Source: a virus. Taken from it: DNA of 47,016 bases. The stretch covers positions 1 through 47,016 of the IMG/VR virus record IMGVR_UViG_3300036715_000269; one strand, written 5' to 3'. The position numbers and the translations under genes are program-made. Of this stretch, positions 46,997 through 47,016 are shown piece by piece. Within the stretch, counting starts at the first letter, position 1; every line of letters begins with the position of its first letter. The notes beneath the pieces are model-generated. The model was not told where the DNA came from, did no database searches, and saw nothing but the letters and a program-made list of their open reading frames with translations.

Positions 46997-47016
46997 TTGT
47001 GACCTCCGATCGTAAA
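46890..47016. repeat. Direct terminal repeat, right copy (127 bp)
   Basis: Exact copy of bases 1-127. Removing one copy leaves a unique circle of about 46,889 bp in which dpdA is intact and folE lies directly upstream of it on the same strand. Confidence 0.9.

Noticed and set aside
1-47016. tRNA genes, CRISPR arrays, insertion sequences, integrase and attachment sites
   Set aside because: I looked for T-loop/acceptor patterns, regularly spaced repeats, transposase or recombinase motifs and found none. A tRNA scan would settle the first point.
46890-47016. True direct terminal repeat as in T7-like phages
   Set aside because: Length of exactly 127, location inside dpdA, and duplication of only part of a gene fit an assembly overlap better. 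Coverage data could still change this.

Overview
The window is one complete genome of a tailed, contractile-tailed (myovirus-type) phage. Its last 127 bases (46890-47016) repeat its first 127 exactly, so the map is a circle (or circularly permuted molecule) of about 46.9 kb that has been opened inside the 5' end of a gene. No integrase, repressor, transposase, CRISPR array, tRNA or rRNA gene was seen, so a virulent lifestyle is likely. The lysis genes (inner-membrane spanin, lipoprotein spanin) and sigma70-like promoters point to a Gram-negative host. I cannot name the host. Base composition is mid-50s % G+C by impression.

Layout. (i) About 0.2-16.8 kb, all on the minus strand: early/metabolic genes. 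From the rightmost promoter leftwards they are an unknown protein, an AlpA-like regulator, a prim-pol/helicase replication protein, MazG, a conserved phage protein, ThyX, a superinfection-immunity protein, a 58-aa protein, ATP-dependent DNA ligase, a Sak4-like ATPase, a DUF669 protein, a TraR-like zinc finger, dCMP deaminase, a RecB/Cas4-like nuclease and an SF2 helicase. Then come a set of proteins sharing a small unrecognised domain, and the 7-deazaguanine genes queE, gat-queC, queD and folE. (ii) About 16.8-17.45 kb: a non-coding divergent region with a possible structured leader RNA and a strong terminator. (iii) 17.45-41.3 kb, all on the plus strand: late genes in canonical order (terminase, portal, head morphogenesis, protease/scaffold, capsid, neck, DUF3383 sheath, tube, frameshifted chaperone, tape measure, baseplate, fibre, lysis). 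(iv) 41.3-47.0 kb, minus strand: small proteins, a DUF2786 protein, a further copy of the shared domain, family B DNA polymerase, a sliding-clamp-like protein and the DNA base exchanger DpdA. Across the circle junction this block joins the start of (i).

The most notable system is a complete DNA hypermodification pathway. FolE, QueD, QueE and QueC make preQ0 from GTP. DpdA would exchange guanines in the phage DNA for it. A glutamine-amidotransferase domain fused to QueC suggests the final base is 2'-deoxyarchaeosine (dG+). FolE is itself fused to an XGPRT-like phosphoribosyltransferase, which could recycle the guanine released by DpdA. dpdA is translationally coupled to the clamp-like gene and the DNA polymerase. 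Several minus-strand promoters place a hairpin at the predicted 5' end of the mRNA.

Functions are assigned by reading motifs only. No database search was run, and all word counts were made by eye.
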